Positions 1 through 10,277 of a stretch of DNA of 64,000 nucleotides are shown piece by piece. A program made the translations under genes and the position numbers. The notes under the pieces are model-generated. The model was not told the DNA's origin, made no database searches, and saw nothing but the letters and a program-made list of their open reading frames with translations. Position 1 is the first letter of the stretch. Each line of letters starts with the position of its first letter. The DNA comes from Acidobacteriota bacterium (GTDB lineage: Bacteria; Acidobacteriota; Blastocatellia; RBC074). The stretch is from positions 1 through 64,000 of the forward strand of contig JAFDVL010000054.1 in NCBI GenBank assembly GCA_018268995.1, in the 5' to 3' direction.

Positions 1-339
1 GGCGGCATCGGCATTATGAACATCATGCTCGTCAGCGTGACCGAACGAACACGGGAAATTGGGATTCGACTGGCTATCGGCGCGCGCTCGACACAAGTCC
101 GAACGCAATTTCTGATCGAATCGGTTGTGCTCAGTTTAGCTGGCGGCGCATTCGGTATTCTGTTAGGCGTGGCAACCTCGTTGCTGATTCCGTATTTGTT
201 TGGTTGGCCCACAGTCGTTTCGGTGACAGCCGTGATTGGGTCTGCGGTGTTTTCTGCCGCTGTAGGCATTTTCTTCGGCTATTGGCCAGCGAATAAGGCA
301 GCGGGTCTTGATCCGATTGAAGCATTACGCTATGAATAA
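1..339 (+). CDS. MacB/FtsX-type ABC transporter permease, C-terminal fragment
   Basis: The open frame runs in from the window edge, so only the last 112 residues of a permease are present. The segment begins [20 protein letters not shown], the hallmark of the first helix and coupling loop of MacB-family permeases. It continues through RLAIGAR and two further hydrophobic helices, and ends with a helix and the typical tail [17 protein letters not shown]. MacB permeases dimerise in the inner membrane and couple cytoplasmic ATP hydrolysis to movement of periplasmic substrates through an adaptor and TolC. The ATPase and adaptor partners would lie upstream, outside the window. The family assignment is secure; the substrate is unknown. 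Confidence 0.9.
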   Translation, partial: GGIGIMNIMLVSVTERTREIGIRLAIGARSTQVRTQFLIESVVLSLAGGAFGILLGVATSLLIPYLFGWPTVVSVTAVIGSAVFSAAVGIFFGYWPANKAAGLDPIEALRYE

Positions 340-383
340 TTAAGATTGCTCCTTCCCCCTAACTGCGAGCGAGGAATTGCGTA

Positions 384-1910
384 ATGAAGCCACCACATTC
401 GTCCTCAAACACCTCCCTTTACAAGGCAAGAAAAACGGTTCCCTTCCAATCGGAACAAGCGTTCGCGCGGACAACTGGGGTGCCGTTGATTAGCGGCAAC
501 AGCGTACGTTTATTACGCGATGCACAGGAAAACTATCCGACCTGGCTGGCGGCAATGGAGGCCGCAGAGCGATACATCCATTTTGAAAGCTACATCCTGC
601 ACGAGGATGCGCAGGGGCAACAGTTCGCCGATCTGCTCGCCGCCAAAGCGCGTGCTGGCGTGCGCGTGCGCGTGATTTACGACTGGATGGGCGGGCTTGG
701 GGCGACCTCAAACCGTTTTTGGCAGCAACTTCGTCAAGCGGGAGTAGAAGTGCGATGCTTCAACCCGTTGCGTTTTGATAGCCCTTTCGGTTGGCTCAAT
801 CGTGATCATCGCAAAATGCTGGGAGTAGATGGACGCATCGCGTTTGTGTCCGGGCTATGCGTTGGGCAGCAATGGGCAGGCCAGCCGGAACGTGGCATTG
901 ATCCCTGGCGTGACACAGGCATTGAACTGACAGGGCCAGCGGTCACAGACGTCGAACAGGCATTTGCGCAAACCTGGGAATCATTGGGCGATGCCCTGCC
1001 CCCAAACGAAATACCGCAAGGAATTGCAGCAACTGGCGATGTGCGATTGAGAGTTATTGCCACTGAACCTTATGCCCTTGAGCTGTATCGGCTGGATCAA
1101 TTGATCGCGACCATGGCAAAGGAAAGGCTGTGGCTGACGGATGCTTATTTCGTGGGCACGACCTCGTACGTGCAGGCGCTGCGGGCGGCGGCGCTGGATG
1201 GCGTTGATGTGCGATTGTTGGTGCCGCATGCCAACGACGTTTGGCTGCTCCGGTCGGTGTCGCGTGCCGGTTATCGCCCGCTGCTGGAAGCTGGCGTGCG
1301 CGTGTATGAATGGAATGGCTCCATGCTCCACGCAAAAACAGCGGTGGCCGATGGATATTGGGCGCGCGTGGGGTCAAGCAATCTGAATATCGCCAGTTGG
1401 ATTGGTAATCTGGAATTGGATGTCGTGGTGGAAGACGAGGCTTTCGGAGCTGAAATGGAGCAGATGTATTTGGACGATCTGACCAATGCCACGGAAATTA
1501 TTTTAAGCCCCCACAATCGTGTGCGAGTCATCGGATCGCGGCGTAAGCGTCATCTGCGTGATGTCGGCACCGACAGCGCCAGTCGGGCGGCGGCAGGAGC
1601 GCTCAGAATCAGTCGCGCGGTGGGCGCGGCCATCACCAATCAACGCTTGCTTGGCCCGGCAGAAGCCCGCTTGATGTTGTGGGGAAGCTTGTTATTGCTC
1701 GCGATCTCAGCGCTGGCATTTTTCAAACCGAGGGCGCTGGCGTGGCCACTGAGCATCCTGTGTTTGTGGACGGCTCTCTCCCTGCTGTGGCGGGCCTATC
1801 AGCTACATCGCAAAGGCCAGGCGGAATTGAAGCAGTCAGAAGCAACCAGGGCAAAGCCCACAGCCGCGAATCGAAAAAAACCAGATACCGCGTCTTCGTT
1901 AAAGCCCTGA
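384..1910 (+). CDS. Phospholipase D-like / cardiolipin synthase-like protein
   Basis: A 508-residue PLD-superfamily enzyme with two HKD catalytic motifs: H142-K144-D149 in [10 protein letters not shown] and H316-K318-D323 in [10 protein letters not shown], each followed by the usual G-S-N type motif. Cardiolipin synthases of this fold transfer a phosphatidyl group between two phosphatidylglycerols at the membrane. Classical Cls enzymes carry N-terminal membrane helices. Here the hydrophobic hairpin is instead at the C terminus (about residues 428-475), after the second HKD motif. A Lys/Ala-rich tail follows. A GAGGAA ribosome site lies upstream of the ATG. The following EEP-family phosphodiesterase starts 28 bp after the stop, so the two are probably co-transcribed and may act in lipid turnover (inference). 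It could also be a phospholipase D of other specificity. Confidence 0.85.
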   Translation: MKPPHSSSNTSLYKARKTVPFQSEQAFARTTGVPLISGNSVRLLRDAQENYPTWLAAMEAAERYIHFESYILHEDAQGQQFADLLAAKARAGVRVRVIYDWMGGLGATSNRFWQQLRQAGVEVRCFNPLRFDSPFGWLNRDHRKMLGVDGRIAFVSGLCVGQQWAGQPERGIDPWRDTGIELTGPAVTDVEQAFAQTWESLGDALPPNEIPQGIAATGDVRLRVIATEPYALELYRLDQLIATMAKERLWLTDAYFVGTTSYVQALRAAALDGVDVRLLVPHANDVWLLRSVSRAGYRPLLEAGVRVYEWNGSMLHAKTAVADGYWARVGSSNLNIASWIGNLELDVVVEDEAFGAEMEQMYLDDLTNATEIILSPHNRVRVIGSRRKRHLRDVGTDSASRAAAGALRISRAVGAAITNQRLLGPAEARLMLWGSLLLLAISALAFFKPRALAWPLSILCLWTALSLLWRAYQLHRKGQAELKQSEATRAKPTAANRKKPDTASSLKP

Positions 1911-1945
1911 AGCGTTAAAGCCCTGAAGCGTTAAAGCCATGAAGC
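1898..1945 (+). repeat. Three tandem 16-bp units spanning a stop and a start codon
   Basis: The unit GTTAAAGCCCTGAAGC occurs at 1898-1913 and 1914-1929. A third copy at 1930-1945 differs by one base (C to A). The TGA in copy 1 is the stop of the PLD gene. The changed base in copy 3 turns CTGA into ATGA and creates the start codon of the next gene. Confidence 0.9.
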
Positions 1946-2694
1946 AATCATTCCGCTTTCGCGTCGTGACTTACAACATTCACAAATGCCGTGGACTGGA
2001 TCAGCGCGTTCGCCCGGATCGAATTGTGAAGGTGCTGCGTGAAATTGATGCTGACATCATCGCGTTGCAAGAAGTGCTTTGTATTCCCAACGGCAAAACT
2101 GAAGACAATCAGGCGCAATTTATCAGCGAAAATTTGGGCGCTGTCTATCGCCTGGGAGAGACACGGCAATTGCGCGGCGGCATCTATGGCAATGTCGTAC
2201 TGAGCCGTCTGCCCTTGCTTGCGGCGTATAATTACGACGTCAGTCAACACGGCTATGAAGAACGCGGCTGCTTGCGTGTGGATGTGGGATTGGGCAGCCA
2301 CCAATTGCTGCACTTGTATAACGTTCATCTGGGCACGGCATATCGAGAGCGGCCTCAACAGGCGCGGCGATTGCTGGACGAAGAAATCCTGAATACGCAA
2401 CACGTGTTAGGGCCTCGCATCCTGCTCGGAGATTTCAACGAATGGACGCACGGCGTTGCCTCAAGGTTGCTGGCAGAACATTTTCAGAGTGCGGATTTGC
2501 GCTTGCATCTGGGACGCAGGCGAACCTATCCCGGCGTGTTTCCGTTCCTGCATCTGGATCACATTTACTATGACGCTGAACTGGAGTTGGAAGCCGCAAC
2601 GTTGCATCGCAGCCGGACGGCATTGCTGGCGTCAGATCACTTGCCACTGGTCGCAGACTTTCATCTGCGGCATTCACCTGCGGAGTCAGAGTAA
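1939..2694 (+). CDS. Endonuclease/exonuclease/phosphatase (EEP) family hydrolase
   Basis: A 251-residue protein with the complete EEP fold (DNase I/exonuclease III/sphingomyelinase-like). Visible motifs are the N-terminal [12 protein letters not shown] strand, the metal-binding glutamate in ADIIALQEV, the LLGDFNEW catalytic motif, and the C-terminal [10 protein letters not shown] histidine box. Such enzymes cleave phosphodiester bonds in nucleic acids, phospholipids or other substrates. There is no clear signal peptide. Placement directly behind a PLD-type phospholipid enzyme favours a membrane-phosphodiester role over DNA repair (inference), as similar EEP/Cls pairs are common in bacteria. 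The start is fixed by an ATG inside the third copy of the 16-bp repeat; no strong ribosome site is visible, so translation may depend on the upstream gene. Confidence 0.85.
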   Translation: MKQSFRFRVVTYNIHKCRGLDQRVRPDRIVKVLREIDADIIALQEVLCIPNGKTEDNQAQFISENLGAVYRLGETRQLRGGIYGNVVLSRLPLLAAYNYDVSQHGYEERGCLRVDVGLGSHQLLHLYNVHLGTAYRERPQQARRLLDEEILNTQHVLGPRILLGDFNEWTHGVASRLLAEHFQSADLRLHLGRRRTYPGVFPFLHLDHIYYDAELELEAATLHRSRTALLASDHLPLVADFHLRHSPAESE

Positions 2695-2734
2695 AACCAG
2701 CTTTTGAGTGAGAAGTAAGGAAAGTGTTATTGTT

Positions 2735-5266
2735 TTACATCGCCCAATTATTGATCACTTTATCACCTGCCCCAAACTGCGCAGCCAAAGAAGTCGGGGC
2801 TTCATTTTCCTGTTTCAATAACAGCGATTCTGCCAACTCTACCGGTACAGGTTTAGAGAACAAGTACCCTTGCCCAAAAGAACATCCCAGTGCGTTAAGA
2901 TGCGTTTGCTGATGCAAAGTCTCAATCCCTTCGGCAACGACATCCATCCGTAGTTTTTCTGCCAACAGGATAATGGTTTCGACAATTTGCACACTATTGG
3001 CGTCCTCTTCGATTCGTCCGACAAAGGAACGATCTATTTTCAAAATGTCGAAGGGAAAGCGGTGCAAATAGCTCAGCGAAGAATAGCCGGTGCCGAAATC
3101 ATCCAGGCTTAATTTTACGCCCAACAATTTGAGCTTATGCAATATCTCGGCTGCTTGCGCGGGATCAGCAATGACCAGACTTTCTGTAACTTCTAAACGC
3201 ACACAATGCGGATCAATCCCGGTTTCGCGAAGAATCGTTGCGACCTGTTCGATCAATTCAGGGTGCTTGAAATGATGGGCAGATAAATTCGCGCTGATCG
3301 TCAAAGGTGAATCAAACGAAAATTGCTTGTGCCAGACAACAATTTGACGACAGGCCTCACGCAACACGTATAAATCAAGCGCAACAATTAATCCGGTCTC
3401 TTCAGCAAGGGGAATAAATTCCTGTGGGAAAATTACGCCCCGCTTGGGATGCTTCCATCGAACCAACGCTTCAAACCCGCTGATTTTCCCAGCATCCAGC
3501 TTGACGATAGGCTGATAGTGAAGAAGCAATTCCTGATTTTCGATAGCGTGGCGAAGCGCCGTTTCCAACTCCATCTGCTGCACTGCACGATCATGCAAAG
3601 ATTGATCGAAAAGTTCGTGGCGCGCTTTGCCATTGGCTTTCGCACGATACATCGCTAAATCAGAATCGCGTAAAACATCCTCAGGACATTGATAGGCTGA
3701 AGTCGAAAGCGCAATGCCGATGCTGCCGGAAATGTGGGCTTCCTTCCCGTTCAAATCAAAGGGTGAAGTCAATTGTTCCTGAATGCGTTCAGCGGTGGGG
3801 TCTACATTTTCAAAACTTTCTATGCCATCCAATAAAATCGCAAATTCGTCACCGCCTAATCTGGCGACGGTGTCCAGCTTACGCACGCATCCCTGCAAAC
3901 GTTCCGCCACCTGCGTCAATAACAAATCACCGTATTGATGTCCCAGGCTATCGTTCACAAACTTGAAACGATCCAGGTCAATAAACAAAACCGCAAACTG
4001 ATAATCGCTATGTCGCTTGGCGCGTTCGACAGCCAGACTCAACCGTTCCGTCAGCAAAATTCGATTGGGCAGCCCTGTCAAGGCATCGTGAAATGCCGCG
4101 TGGTAAATTTTTTCTTCCGATTGTTTGCGCTCTGTGACATCAAGCAGCTGAAAAATATAGTGCAGCGGAGAATCATCGTCGCCACGGACTAACGAGACAC
4201 TTTGCAAAATCCAGACCTCTTGTCCGGCCTCATGAAAAAAGCGTTTTTCCGACTGTGCCGTAGCGACCTTGTTTTCGCGAAGCTGATAAAGCTGATGCAG
4301 GTCATTGCCTAAATCTTCAGGATGCGTCAGTGCCTGAAACGTGGTGGCAAGCAATTGGTCTTCTGTATACCCTAAAATCTGACATAACGATTGATTTACC
4401 TTTTCCCAACGCCCTTCCAATGAAACCAACGCCATTCCCGCCGCGTGATCGAAAGCACTGCGGAATTGTTCTTCGCGTTCTTTCAGCGCGCGGCTGATGC
4501 GTTCCTGTTCCGCGATGTGATGCGAAAGCTCAGCAACGTGTTTCTGGGCTTGTTCGGCTTGTGCCTGTGAGACCTCCACATTGCGCAGATATACCCGATA
4601 GGTAAAGTAGACAACTGCCACAATCGGCACGACCGAAAGCAACGCATAGAAACCAATGTTTTCAATCAACTTGGCAATAATGCCTGCGGCTGATGCGCCC
4701 GCGAAGTACGTAATCGAAGTCCACAAAAAGCTGTCTTTCCAGGTTTGCCAAAGCTTCTGCTTTGTGATCATCGCAAACCGAATCGCAGCCAATCCTGAAT
4801 TCACGATGTACTGCACGAAAGCCAGGATGCAGATCATCATGACGTAACGCGCTGAAAAATTTTCCAGCGTCACGACACGGGCGGGCCCAAAGAATGATCT
4901 GACAGTCAGGACTGAGGCAAGCGTAGCACACGCCATTACTGCCGGATTGAAAGCAAAAGGAACGGGCCGCTTGGTAATTCGGATCGAAGCAACCAGGCCA
5001 TCAGCAATTGCCAGCAAAACTGCGGCTTCTCCACCAAATAGCAATAGGGTAAGAAAGATGAAAGTGTCGGAAACAGTGATTTCCCCTTTGGTGCCAGGGA
5101 TTTTTACAATCAGGTACGAGCTACAGGTGACTGTGATGAACATAATCAACCAATAGCCAAGATTTAGCTGAGTCCAGTCCAGAAAAACTACCGCATAGAT
5201 CGCACAGATGGTCCCCAAAGCAATGACCAGCAATCCAAATAAATCCTGCGGTTTTCGTTGACTCAT
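2735..5266 (-). CDS. Membrane-bound PAS-GGDEF-EAL cyclic-di-GMP enzyme
   Basis: An 843-residue signalling protein. An N-terminal block of about seven hydrophobic helices (residues 10-225) is followed by a coiled coil (about 230-265), a PAS domain (about 268-380), a GGDEF domain and an EAL domain. The cyclase motif is intact (GGDEF, 471-475), and an RxxD inhibitory site (RKLD, 462-465) sits exactly five residues before it. The phosphodiesterase motif is intact at E599-A-L. The DDFGTGYSSL and LKIDRSFV motifs that bind metal and stabilise the EAL dimer are present. Both opposing activities therefore look possible, probably selected by a signal at the membrane or PAS domain. A GAGGGA ribosome site precedes the ATG. 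The gene is divergent from the ABC exporter across a 579-bp gap. Confidence 0.95.
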   Translation of the reverse strand: MSQRKPQDLFGLLVIALGTICAIYAVVFLDWTQLNLGYWLIMFITVTCSSYLIVKIPGTKGEITVSDTFIFLTLLLFGGEAAVLLAIADGLVASIRITKRPVPFAFNPAVMACATLASVLTVRSFFGPARVVTLENFSARYVMMICILAFVQYIVNSGLAAIRFAMITKQKLWQTWKDSFLWTSITYFAGASAAGIIAKLIENIGFYALLSVVPIVAVVYFTYRVYLRNVEVSQAQAEQAQKHVAELSHHIAEQERISRALKEREEQFRSAFDHAAGMALVSLEGRWEKVNQSLCQILGYTEDQLLATTFQALTHPEDLGNDLHQLYQLRENKVATAQSEKRFFHEAGQEVWILQSVSLVRGDDDSPLHYIFQLLDVTERKQSEEKIYHAAFHDALTGLPNRILLTERLSLAVERAKRHSDYQFAVLFIDLDRFKFVNDSLGHQYGDLLLTQVAERLQGCVRKLDTVARLGGDEFAILLDGIESFENVDPTAERIQEQLTSPFDLNGKEAHISGSIGIALSTSAYQCPEDVLRDSDLAMYRAKANGKARHELFDQSLHDRAVQQMELETALRHAIENQELLLHYQPIVKLDAGKISGFEALVRWKHPKRGVIFPQEFIPLAEETGLIVALDLYVLREACRQIVVWHKQFSFDSPLTISANLSAHHFKHPELIEQVATILRETGIDPHCVRLEVTESLVIADPAQAAEILHKLKLLGVKLSLDDFGTGYSSLSYLHRFPFDILKIDRSFVGRIEEDANSVQIVETIILLAEKLRMDVVAEGIETLHQQTHLNALGCSFGQGYLFSKPVPVELAESLLLKQENEAPTSLAAQFGAGDKVINNWAM

Positions 5267-5845
5267 CTCAATCCCTCGAACCGCAGCAGCGGGCTACGAT
5301 TGCGCTCACCAAAGGGCATTTACGGTAGGCCTTAAAGTTTTTGCGGCGCAGGCCAGGCTCCGGTGAGAGACAGCGAGGTACACCACCATCTCCCGGCAGC
5401 CCGATTCAATAGAAGAATTTTGCTGGATTGATGATGTTTTTTTTATAAATGTCGTGCTAAGTGGAAAAAGAAGAGTATTCTCGCTGCATATCCCCAGAAA
5501 AATTATTGCCCTATCTGAACTATGTATTTTTGCCCAGAGATTGGGGAACGCTACGCATTCGTCATCAACAGTTCTTCGCAATTTTTCAGGAAAAGCCAAT
5601 GAGTGTTTTTCCCCCCATCTCTGGATCACAATATGATGGAGTTTTCCCCATTCTAAACGATTCTGTATCTGGCACTTTTCTTGCTCTTAGATCGGTTTTC
5701 AATTCAGTGGATGGAGCCGTCACCCACGTCGCTACCGCTCCGGGTACAGTACCGCGAGCGGTAGCGACCGGGTAACCATACACGCAACTGAAAACTGATC
5801 TAGAGTTATCAGGGTTGTTATCTTTCAAGGCAAAAGGCAGGTTGC
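5267..5845. other. 579-bp divergent intergenic region
   Basis: It separates the GGDEF/EAL gene (leftward) from the ABC exporter operon (rightward). I see no convincing coding frame. It holds the palindromic repeat at 5728-5768. It also holds a short hairpin-forming stretch near 5358-5405 (GGCT/AGCC with CCGG/CCGG and GAGA/TCTC pairing). This stretch contains GGTGAGAG and CCGGCAGC, the same words as in the structured elements at 37.8 and 45.8 kb. The promoters of both genes must lie here but no consensus pair stands out. Confidence 0.5.
5728..5768. repeat. GGTACAGTAC/GAGCGGTAGCGAC palindromic repeat, copy 1
   Basis: Perfect 13-bp arms GTCGCTACCGCTC (5728-5740) and GAGCGGTAGCGAC (5756-5768) enclose a loop that holds the smaller palindrome GGTACAGTACC (5743-5753). 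Weaker pairing extends outward on both sides. The same words recur at 44178-44206, 54730-54810 and 61103-61164. Confidence 0.8.
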
Positions 5846-6580
5846 ATGCAAACAGCCACGTCCAAAGAAACAGATAAAGAAGCCGTCTTTCGCGCACGCG
5901 GTTTGTCGAAGGTTTATCGCATGGGTGAGGTCGAAGTTTTTGCCTTGCGTGCCGTGGATTTGGAACTATACCAGGGCGAATTTGTGGTTTTCCTGGGGCC
6001 GTCAGGAAGCGGCAAATCTACGCTGCTCAATATTCTGGGCGGTCTGGATGCACCAACCAGTGGCGAAGTGGTCTTCCGCGACCACAATCTGACGCAAGCC
6101 AATGACCGCGAATTAACACGCTTTCGGCGTGAACACGTCGGTTTTGTTTTTCAGTTTTACAATCTGATCCCCAGTCTGACGGCGCTGGAAAATGTCCAAC
6201 TTGTGACAGAAATTTCCGAGCATCCGATGGCGGCAGAAGAGGCGTTACGATTAGTCAGCCTGGGCGAGCGCATGCATCACTTCCCTGCCCAGCTTTCGGG
6301 CGGCGAACAACAACGCGTGGCCATCGCGCGCGCCATCGCCAAACGCCCGGATGTGTTGCTGTGCGACGAACCCACCGGGGCGTTGGATTTCTCGACAGGT
6401 AAGCTGGTGCTGGAAGTATTGGAGCGCGTCAATCGCGAACTGGGAACGACCACAGCCGTCATCACGCACAACGCCGCCATTGCCGCGATGGCGGATCGTG
6501 TCATTCGCGTGGGTAGCGGACAAATCGTCGAAGTGCATCGCAACACAACGAAGGCCAAGCCGGATGAATTGGTGTGGTGA
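5846..6580 (+). CDS. ABC transporter ATP-binding protein, LolD/MacB-type
   Basis: A 244-residue ATPase with Walker A (GPSGSGKST, about residues 51-59), Q-loop ([10 protein letters not shown]), signature (LSGGEQQR), Walker B ([12 protein letters not shown]) and the switch histidine in AVITHN. The sequence is typical of the LolD/MacB/FtsE subfamily, which drives mechanotransmission permeases rather than classical import. The next gene overlaps its end (GTG at 6574 against the TGA at 6578-6580) and encodes the matching FtsX/MacB-fold permease. A HlyD adaptor follows. The three form one exporter operon. The ATG used has only a weak upstream purine stretch. Confidence 0.95.
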   Translation: MQTATSKETDKEAVFRARGLSKVYRMGEVEVFALRAVDLELYQGEFVVFLGPSGSGKSTLLNILGGLDAPTSGEVVFRDHNLTQANDRELTRFRREHVGFVFQFYNLIPSLTALENVQLVTEISEHPMAAEEALRLVSLGERMHHFPAQLSGGEQQRVAIARAIAKRPDVLLCDEPTGALDFSTGKLVLEVLERVNRELGTTTAVITHNAAIAAMADRVIRVGSGQIVEVHRNTTKAKPDELVW

Positions 6581-8949
6581 TAAACATGCCCGCATTGAAT
6601 CGAAAATTATGGCGAGATCTGTGGCACCTGCGTGGACAGGTCATCGCAATTATATTGGTTGTCGCCTGCGGAGTTGCGTCATATGTCGCCCTGCAAAATA
6701 TCTATCGCTCATTAATCGTTACCCAAAAAACGTACTACGCCGAATACCGATTTGCTGATGTCTTTGCGCCGCTCAAACGTGCGCCAGAACGGCTTACGGC
6801 GCGCATCAACGAAATAGACGGCGTTGCAACGGCACAAACACGCATTGTCGCCAATGTCACATTGGATATTCCGGGACTGGGCGAACCGGCGACGGGGCAA
6901 TTGGTTTCGATTCCTGAAATCCGCACGCCCATCCTGAATGACCTGCATCTGCTGCGAGGCCGATACATCGAAGCAGGTCATCGCAATGAAGTAATTTTGA
7001 GCAGCGGTTTTTCCGAAAAAAACAACCTCCATCCCGGTGACACCATCAGCGCGATCATCAATGGTCGCTGGACAAAACTCAGCATCGTCGGTATCGCGCT
7101 TTCGCCAGAGTTTGTGTATGAAATCCGGCCCGGCGATATGTTCCCGGATGCGCGCCGTTTTGGCGTGATGTGGATGAACCGCGAAGCGCTCGGCACGGCG
7201 TTTAATTTGGATGGCGCGTTCAATAATGTCGTGCTGTCGTTTGCGCCGAATGCGAATGAGGCACACATCATCGAACGGCTGGACACACTGCTGACCGAGT
7301 ACGGCGGGCTGGGTGCTTACGGGCGCGAAGACCAAACCTCCAATCATTTTGTCAGCAATGAAATTGCCGAGCTAAAGGTGACCAGTACAATGATCCCGGC
7401 CATTTTCCTGAGTGTCACAGCGTTTCTGATTCATCTGGTGTTATCGCGGCTGGTCAGCACGCAGCGTGAACAAATTGCCGTGCTGAAAGCATTCGGGTAC
7501 ACAAATCTAAACATCGGCGTTCATTACTTAAAGCTAGCGCTGGCAGCCGTCACGGGCGGTGTCATTCTTGGTACCTTTGTAGGTTGGTACTTCGGCTACA
7601 GTATGACAGCGTTGTATGCGGAATTCTTTCGCTTTCCTGTGTTGCGCTACGAAATGAATCCGTGGGTTCTGGCAACGGCGGTTGTCATCAGCCTGAGTGC
7701 AGCCAGCATTGGCGCAATCAGAGCGGTACAAAAAGCTGTCGCGCTGCCGCCCGCCGAATCTATGCGCCCCGAACCGCCTGCACGGTATCACGCCAGCCTC
7801 ATTGAGCGAGTCGGATTGCGGAAACTGTTCTCGCTGGCCACGCGCATCATCATTCGGAATCTGGAACGCAATCCGGTGAAAGCAACGCTAACAATGCTTG
7901 GCATTGCAATGGCCACATCTTTGTTGATCGTGGGTTTCTATTTTTACGACGCGATTGATCAAATTATTGAAATTCAGTTCCACCAGAAATTCCGCCACGA
8001 TATTTCTGTTGTCTTCAATGAACCGCGCCCATCTCGTGTGCGTTACGATTTAGCAAATTTGCCGGGAGTATTGCGCGTTGAGCCATATCGCGCGGTTCCC
8101 GTTCGCCTTCGTTTTGAGCATCATTCGCGGCGCACGGCAATTATCGGGCTGGAACCAACAGGCGAATTACATCGGCTGGTTGACAGCAAAATGCGCGTTT
8201 TCACACTACCCCCAGAAGGTCTTGTCCTCACGACGGAATTAGCCAAACGCCTGAGCGTCAAGGCCGGCGACACAATCACACTTGAGGTGCTAGAAGGCAA
8301 GCGAGAAATCAAACAGGTACTGGTAGCCGAATTGATAGACGAACTACTCGGTCTTGGCGCATATATGGATGTGAAGGCGTTGAATCGCCTGCTGAACGAA
8401 GCGGGCACGGTCAGCAGTGCTTATTTGATGGTGGATGCAAACGCGACAGACCAGTTGTACAAAAAGCTGAAAAGCACACCCACGGTCAGCGGCGTGTGGA
8501 TTCCCAGCGTGTGGTTGCAAAGCTTTAATGAGACGATTGCACGCACGATGGGAACCTCTACCAGCGTGATTATTTTCTTCGCCTGCGTCATTGCTTTCGG
8601 AATGATTTACAACGGTGCGCGCATTGCCCTGTCAGAACGCGGGCGCGAACTGGCGTCGTTGCGCGTATTGGGCTTTTCGCTCAACGAAATTACGGTGATG
8701 CTGCTGGGCGAGCAAGCCATTTTGACCGGAGTCGCCATTCCGCTTGGCTACGGTATGGGCTATGGCATTTGCTTCCTGATTACAAAAGCGATTGACACAG
8801 AATTAATGCGCCTGCCATTGATTGTCAGTAACAAAACATTTGCGTTGGGCTTTTTGATTGTTTGTGGGGCCGCATTGTTATCTGGCATGTTGATTCGTTG
8901 GCGCTTGCGAAATCTGGATTTGATCGAAGTGCTGAAAACGCGGGAGTGA
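6574..8949 (+). CDS. ABC transporter permease with two FtsX-like modules
   Basis: A 791-residue permease with an N-terminal helix (about residues 18-40), a large periplasmic region and a first FtsX domain of three helices (about 270-390). A second periplasmic region follows, with its own anchoring helix near 440-460, then a C-terminal FtsX domain ending [17 protein letters not shown]. Two fused modules suggest it works without a second permease copy, as in DevC/SalY-type or eight-helix exporters. The start is ambiguous. GTG at 6574 overlaps the ATPase stop by seven bases, while ATG at 6586 gives [13 protein letters not shown], the more usual beginning for this family. Operon position with the ATPase and the HlyD adaptor supports export of a lipid, peptide or macrolide-like compound; the substrate is unknown. 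Confidence 0.93.
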   Translation: MVINMPALNRKLWRDLWHLRGQVIAIILVVACGVASYVALQNIYRSLIVTQKTYYAEYRFADVFAPLKRAPERLTARINEIDGVATAQTRIVANVTLDIPGLGEPATGQLVSIPEIRTPILNDLHLLRGRYIEAGHRNEVILSSGFSEKNNLHPGDTISAIINGRWTKLSIVGIALSPEFVYEIRPGDMFPDARRFGVMWMNREALGTAFNLDGAFNNVVLSFAPNANEAHIIERLDTLLTEYGGLGAYGREDQTSNHFVSNEIAELKVTSTMIPAIFLSVTAFLIHLVLSRLVSTQREQIAVLKAFGYTNLNIGVHYLKLALAAVTGGVILGTFVGWYFGYSMTALYAEFFRFPVLRYEMNPWVLATAVVISLSAASIGAIRAVQKAVALPPAESMRPEPPARYHASLIERVGLRKLFSLATRIIIRNLERNPVKATLTMLGIAMATSLLIVGFYFYDAIDQIIEIQFHQKFRHDISVVFNEPRPSRVRYDLANLPGVLRVEPYRAVPVRLRFEHHSRRTAIIGLEPTGELHRLVDSKMRVFTLPPEGLVLTTELAKRLSVKAGDTITLEVLEGKREIKQVLVAELIDELLGLGAYMDVKALNRLLNEAGTVSSAYLMVDANATDQLYKKLKSTPTVSGVWIPSVWLQSFNETIARTMGTSTSVIIFFACVIAFGMIYNGARIALSERGRELASLRVLGFSLNEITVMLLGEQAILTGVAIPLGYGMGYGICFLITKAIDTELMRLPLIVSNKTFALGFLIVCGAALLSGMLIRWRLRNLDLIEVLKTRE

Positions 8950-8953
8950 CATT

Positions 8954-10174
8954 ATGAATCTGAAAATCTGGCTCAAAAGAATCGCGCTGGTCGTGTTGCT
9001 TGGTGTAGTCATCTTTGTCATTCGCGCCGCACTGCGCCCTTCTCCAACAAAAGTCGAAACCGCTGCGGCCTCCAGTGGAGCGATGCGCGTGACGATTGAT
9101 GCCGAGGGGAAAACACGCGTGCATGACCGTTTTATGATTGCAGCACCCATCGCAGGAAAAATTTCCCGCATCGCCTTCCATCGCGGCGATTGGGTCGCAA
9201 GCAATACCATCGTGGCCAAAATCGAGCCACCGCCGATGGCCCCGCTTGATCCGCGCCAACTGGCCGAAGCCCGCGCACGCGTGGCGACTGCCGAAGAACT
9301 CAAACATGAAGCCAATGCGATTGTCGAACACGCCCGCGCTGACTGCGAACAGGCCCGCCGCGAATTTGAGCGGGCAGAAAAATTGGTTGAATCCGGCGAC
9401 ATCCCCAAGCAGGAATTTGAACGCCTCCGCAACACGGAAAAAACCTGCCTGCAACAACTCGAAGCCGTGAAATTCAAGGCCCGCGCCGCAGCCTCTGAAG
9501 TCGAAGTCGCGAAAGCTTCTCTCATTGCTGTCGAACGCGCCGGACAGACGAACCAGGCTGCCGCAGTCGCAGTTCGTGCCCCTGTTAGCGGTCGTGTCCT
9601 GCGTGTTGTAGAAGAAAGCGAACGCGTGGTCACTCCTGGCACGCCGCTACTTGAACTCAGCAGTCAGTCGCTGGAAATCGTAGTTGATGTGCTATCAACC
9701 GATGCGGTGAAGATCAAACCGGGTGCAATGGTATTCATTGAAGGATGGGGCGGCGAACAAGCCATCAAAGCACGCGTCCGCCTGATTGAACCCAGTGCCT
9801 TCACCAAAATCTCGGCTCTTGGCATCGAAGAACAGCGCGTCAACGTCATCGCGGATTTCGTCGAATCATTCGCACAATTGGGTGATGGCTATCGCGTCGA
9901 AGCCAGAATCGTGATCTGGGAAGCCGAAAAAATTATCAAAGTTCCGGCCAACACGTTGTTTCGTCAAGGGCAAACCTGGAGCGTTTTCGTCGTCGAAAAT
10001 GGACAGGCCAAATTACGGACGGTCGAAATTGGTCATCGCAATGCATTCGAGGCAGAAGTCATAAAAGGGTTACAGGAAGGGGAACAGGTAATTATTCACC
10101 CATCCAGCGAAATCACGGACGGAATGACTGTCCGAGCCTCAACGACAACGGCGACCACATCATCTGCAAAGTAA
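8954..10174 (+). CDS. HlyD/MFP-type periplasmic adaptor
   Basis: A 406-residue membrane-fusion protein. One N-terminal hydrophobic segment (about residues 8-28) anchors it in the inner membrane. It is followed by a biotinyl/lipoyl-like half-motif (APIAGKISRIAFHRGDWV) and an alpha-helical hairpin rich in Glu/Arg/Ala (about 95-200). The second lipoyl half (VRAPVSGRVLRVVEESERVV) and beta-barrel domains follow. It starts four bases after the permease stop, with GGGAGTGAC as ribosome site. It should bridge the ABC permease to an outer-membrane channel, which is not encoded nearby. The C terminus is Thr/Ala-rich and probably disordered. Confidence 0.93.
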   Translation: MNLKIWLKRIALVVLLGVVIFVIRAALRPSPTKVETAAASSGAMRVTIDAEGKTRVHDRFMIAAPIAGKISRIAFHRGDWVASNTIVAKIEPPPMAPLDPRQLAEARARVATAEELKHEANAIVEHARADCEQARREFERAEKLVESGDIPKQEFERLRNTEKTCLQQLEAVKFKARAAASEVEVAKASLIAVERAGQTNQAAAVAVRAPVSGRVLRVVEESERVVTPGTPLLELSSQSLEIVVDVLSTDAVKIKPGAMVFIEGWGGEQAIKARVRLIEPSAFTKISALGIEEQRVNVIADFVESFAQLGDGYRVEARIVIWEAEKIIKVPANTLFRQGQTWSVFVVENGQAKLRTVEIGHRNAFEAEVIKGLQEGEQVIIHPSSEITDGMTVRASTTTATTSSAK

Positions 10175-10277
10175 CGAATAGCAGTTCCAGTTAACCAGGG
10201 CTACCTCGCCCACCCGAAAACGGATGATGTGGAAACAAGCGCCAAGTTCACTTTGGTAACTACAGTGATGTGGTAAT

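Noticed and set aside
5340-5420. Cyclic-di-GMP riboswitch before the GGDEF gene
   Set aside because: The conserved GEMM core words are missing; only generic hairpin pairing is seen.
5306-5629. 107-codon minus-strand frame in the divergent gap
   Set aside because: Low-complexity codon use, no ribosome site, no recognisable motifs; overlaps the likely promoter region.
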